From NCBI GenBank assembly GCA_964019135.1, contig OZ025252.1:4480823-4544822 (forward strand): a DNA stretch of 64,000 nucleotides, written 5' to 3'. The stretch is from Arenicola marina. Its lineage: Eukaryota > Annelida > Polychaeta > Arenicolidae. Below, in pieces: positions 60,871 to 64,000 of this stretch. Made by a program: the position numbers and the translations under genes. Below the pieces are notes generated by a model. It was not told the DNA's origin. It saw only the letters and a list, made by a program, of their open reading frames with translations, and ran no database searches. Every line of letters begins with the position of its first letter. The stretch's first letter is position 1.

Positions 60871-63800
60871 TCAGTAGACGTAGGGGACGATGCGGGCGGG
60901 CACCTCCCGGCAGTAGCGGTCCCAGGCCTGGCCGTGCTTGGCCCGACACTGGGCGTCGTCGCGGGCGGCGCGGTGCAGCAGCAGCGCCAGGAAGTAGACG
61001 GGGTAGAAGTAGGGTAGCGCCGAGCCGCAGCCTGCAAGACAAACGTCGTGTGAGACATTAGGTGATGGCACTGAGGGTAAATAAGCACAGCTACACCAGC
61101 CACGGCTACACTAGCCACGGGTCATAAACCAGTGTGACGTCAAACTCAATAGGAACAGAAACCATGGCACTTAGTGACGTTACCAAAAAAAATATTTAAA
61201 AACATTTTATTAAAAAAATATATATATTACTAGAATTTTCAAGCGGAGATCGTACATTGTCCCCATATGGCATAGATCAAACAATTTAATCCGCATCAAG
61301 AACAAGTGGAGTAAAGCTGCAGAGATACTGACCACAGGGCAGGGACCAGGCCAGGGCCATGATGAGGTCGCCAAGGTAGTTGGGGTGGCGGGAGAGGCCC
61401 CACCACCCGGAGGCCAGCAGCTTCTTGCCGGACGGGGTCGGGATCGTGGAGAAGCTGGCGAACAGCGGGTTGTGGGGGTCCTTCCGGAAACGATCCTTCT
61501 GCGAGTTGGCGCCTCGGAACACGATGTACCCCAGCACTGAAGTAATGAAAGGTTGAAGGGTCACTTTCGTGTACATGCATTCCGGGACAATGACACGGGG
61601 GCGGATAATTGATTTGATTTCATTTGATTGGGGCTTAGCGGCACTTTCAGCCTGTAAGGCTATATCATGCCATACCGGTTAAGTTCTGTGGGGGCGGATA
61701 AAAGGGAAGCCCCAAATGTAGCTGTCAGGGCGCGAACCCACTACCCATATAACAGTTTTGACGTTTATCAGCACTACCGCGTATCATCTCGTATCTTATA
61801 GTTACAATCTTTTCATCACAATTTCCGGGTTTTGTGGATTATACGATTGAACGTAACTCTTTTTTAAGACAAGACCCTATATCGGTGACATTTATCAAGT
61901 AAAATATTGCAATCTTTTGCATGTCCAGGTACATCACCTAAATACACTCTAGATGAAGGCAGCTAGAGTCATAACTATTAACAGTAAGCTAGCGAGCGGT
62001 AAATTATGAAAAGCACATTTCTGTATCTAAATCAAGCACGCATTAAGCATCTTGAGGTGATTTACGCCAACGAAGATGATGTACCGGAGTTACTTACGTA
62101 CTTGCTCTCAACCATTTTTACATATATGTTGACTTTGGAGACTAGCTAAATATAACTAATGCCAATACATAATCACACAACGCAGACACCTATTTTTGTT
62201 GAATACCTCCCCCTTTATCACAAAGTTGTCGCATTTCCTCAAAAGAAAATCTTGAAAGACCTTTAATTATGCATAATTCAGTGTAAAGCGGCTGTGGCGA
62301 GCGCGAGTGGACTCACAGTTGAGGAGGACGAAGGCGAGGATGGCGGCCGGGTGCCACTCGACGGGGTGCTCCAGGAGGTAGCGGGTCTGGAGGCAGTACA
62401 GGAAGGGCACCCAGCACAGGTCCCCGAAGGCCAGCATGAAGCCGAAGCCGTCGTGCACGATATCCATCGTCGTCAGGATCGAATCCTGCAAACATACATC
62501 ATAATGCAACCATCACACTTACTATTAATCATATCCGAAGGTTAATATTAGCCATATCCTCTTGCATGATTATGTCCATACACTGTGCCTGAAAACACTG
62601 ACATATAAATTGCTCCATAATAAAATGTGTCTACAATAATATACTATAAACAGTCTATAAAATTCATGTACAAAGTTGTCTATGCTACTTCCATCTGTCA
62701 CGTCATGCAGTAATCCCGCCAGAGTCAACTTGCCATGGACTTTCCACTGGGGAGTGGCCATAACTATCATCGGTCGAACCATAGGACTGACCTCGAAGAA
62801 GAGTGCATCAGCGACGTAGAGAGCCTGGAAGGACGACACGGCCACCAAGGCAGGCGTTAAAGTCCCCGTGGAGTGGGCCTTCAGGACGAATGCAGCGTTC
62901 AGCATCACCCAGCCTATCAACCCGGGGCGGAGCTCGCAGAAAAACTTCAGGTCCAAGGGTCCCACACGAGGGTTCAACTCACCACCCATGAAGAAGTCGT
63001 AGACAGGATTACCTATGAAACAACAATCAAAAAGCTCACAAGGAAATACACAATTACAAGTTGAGAAATATAGTTTTAACCTCTTAAGTACCATATACAG
63101 CAGAAAAGTTCATAGCAACTAATATATTCACAGCGACTTTTACAAATAGTCTTAATAAATACCAGAACACACGTTCATCAAAGAGGTTTTAATGTCTGCA
63201 GCTCAACAACAGCCACACTGAACTCAAAAGGTCGAAAATAGAGGATTTAAGACATTGCAACACAAGTATTTGGGGGTATTTTCTAAGAAGAAAGCAGGAC
63301 AAATTTGAAAGCATTAAATAAAACTTCATCTCATCTTATAACACTTCATCTCATCTCATCTTACCTGAGCTGCCCCCAGCGGCCCTGTATTTGGCGGCTA
63401 TACTCCGAGAACGGATGTAGAGGCCGACAGATAAAAAGCAAGAGAAAGCCATGGCTGTCACAGCCAGCTGAGTGAATTTGTCATAGACCACGGTAACCGG
63501 GTAACCCAGGTAGATCAAACCCCCAAGGGTTATCAGGGACACACCCAGGGCAATGAAACCTGAAATATGGAGGTTGGCGAGTCAAATACCGTTGAGCTAA
63601 ACCAAAATTTATAAAGATTTGGACAATTACGAATGGGACATGGTTAAGTATATGAATAGTAATGAGAAGCAGCAAAATGTGTGTGTGAAGAATGAAAAAC
63701 TCCTTATTCATTATTCAGTGATTATATTGAACATATATCTGACAGTTCATATATGACAGTCACATAATAAACATGGGAGTATATGTAATAAAAAGTAAGT

Positions 63801-64000
63801 ATAAATTACATTGCGGAGGACGTCTTTCTTACCATTACACCTGTAGCTCAGACGGCCACCAGACTTGAGAGGCTGCCCACGAGCAACTCTACCCCAGGGC
63901 ACCACAGCCAACAAGACTTGGAAGAGCATCCAGCCAACAAATAGGAGGATGGCACGCGGATCCAAATAAGCTGCCAACGACAGAGGAATTGTAGGCAGTT
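60871..64000 (-). CDS. Delta(14)-sterol reductase / lamin B receptor family, 3' exons (partial)
   Basis: Six minus-strand exons join in phase: 64000-63833 (5' side beyond the window), 63559-63365, 63012-62792, 62485-62317, 61536-61333 and 61031-60871 (TGA). The joined protein has the family landmarks in order: '[15 protein letters not shown]' with 'GRLSYRCNG', '[15 protein letters not shown]', '[15 protein letters not shown]', '[19 protein letters not shown]', '[15 protein letters not shown]', '[20 protein letters not shown]' and the conserved C terminus '[13 protein letters not shown]'. These match the multi-pass ER/inner-nuclear-membrane sterol C14-reductase domain that reduces the delta-14 double bond with NADPH in cholesterol-type synthesis. 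Whether this is TM7SF2-like or carries the lamin B receptor N terminus cannot be told, because the first exons are outside. The exons are much more GC-rich than the introns. Confidence 0.95.
61560..61800 (-). repeat. Possible tRNA-derived SINE in a reductase intron
   Basis: On the minus strand GTGGGTTCGCGCCCTGAC (about 61727-61744) is a good B-box, with GCGGTAGTGCTGATAAACG about 40 bp upstream as a possible A-box. The rest of the ~200-bp segment would be the SINE body. Confidence 0.4.

Overview
The window is animal genomic DNA. Genes are split into short exons with GT-AG introns, large introns are full of mobile-element remains, and there are long satellite arrays and dozens of poly-G/poly-C tracts. 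The protein content suggests an invertebrate deuterostome, and a lancelet (cephalochordate) is my best guess. It comprises a sterol C14-reductase/lamin B receptor gene, small secreted thrombospondin-repeat proteins, an ISG12-like fragment, a P-element/THAP9-like transposase relic and non-LTR retrotransposon remains. The species call is inference, not proof.

Layout. 0-5.5 kb: a 1.6-kb element with long inverted repeats and a 7-bp target duplication, a 189-bp tandem repeat, and a dispersed hairpin-bearing repeat. 5.8-8.7 kb: relic genes (ISG12-like fragment; a frameshifted member of a multicopy invertebrate family; a P-element-like transposase pseudogene). 10.4-14.1 kb: hairpin/inverted-repeat elements and a mobile element with a perfect 9-bp target duplication. 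15.0-16.6 kb (+): a DEDDh exonuclease gene with all five catalytic residues. 16.9-22.5 kb: a truncated foldback element, a 1.3-kb minisatellite open in many frames on both strands, and a nested pair of dispersed repeats. 22.5-26.9 kb: about 59 copies of a 73-bp satellite. 29.2-40.0 kb (+): a seven-exon secreted protein gene made of two related, possibly CAP-like, domains. 42.7-45.7 kb (-): a decayed non-LTR retrotransposon with a foldback element inserted in it. 47.5-51.2 kb and 55.8-58.0 kb (-): two related genes, each a signal-peptide exon plus phase 1-1 thrombospondin type 1 repeat exons. 60.9-64.0 kb (-): the last six exons of a sterol C14-reductase-type gene that runs off the right edge.

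The intact genes (exonuclease, CAP-like, two TSR genes, reductase) have consistent splice phases. They do not form an obvious shared pathway. The TSR pair looks like a local duplication, and each member has a perfect TGACGTCA site about 160-190 bp upstream of its start codon. The most interesting structural signals are a mobile family with 9-bp duplications at all three copies (one only 24 bp from a coding splice acceptor), foldback elements whose arms carry the same open frame, and the rigid 73-bp array with higher-order structure and a tRNA-like A-box motif.
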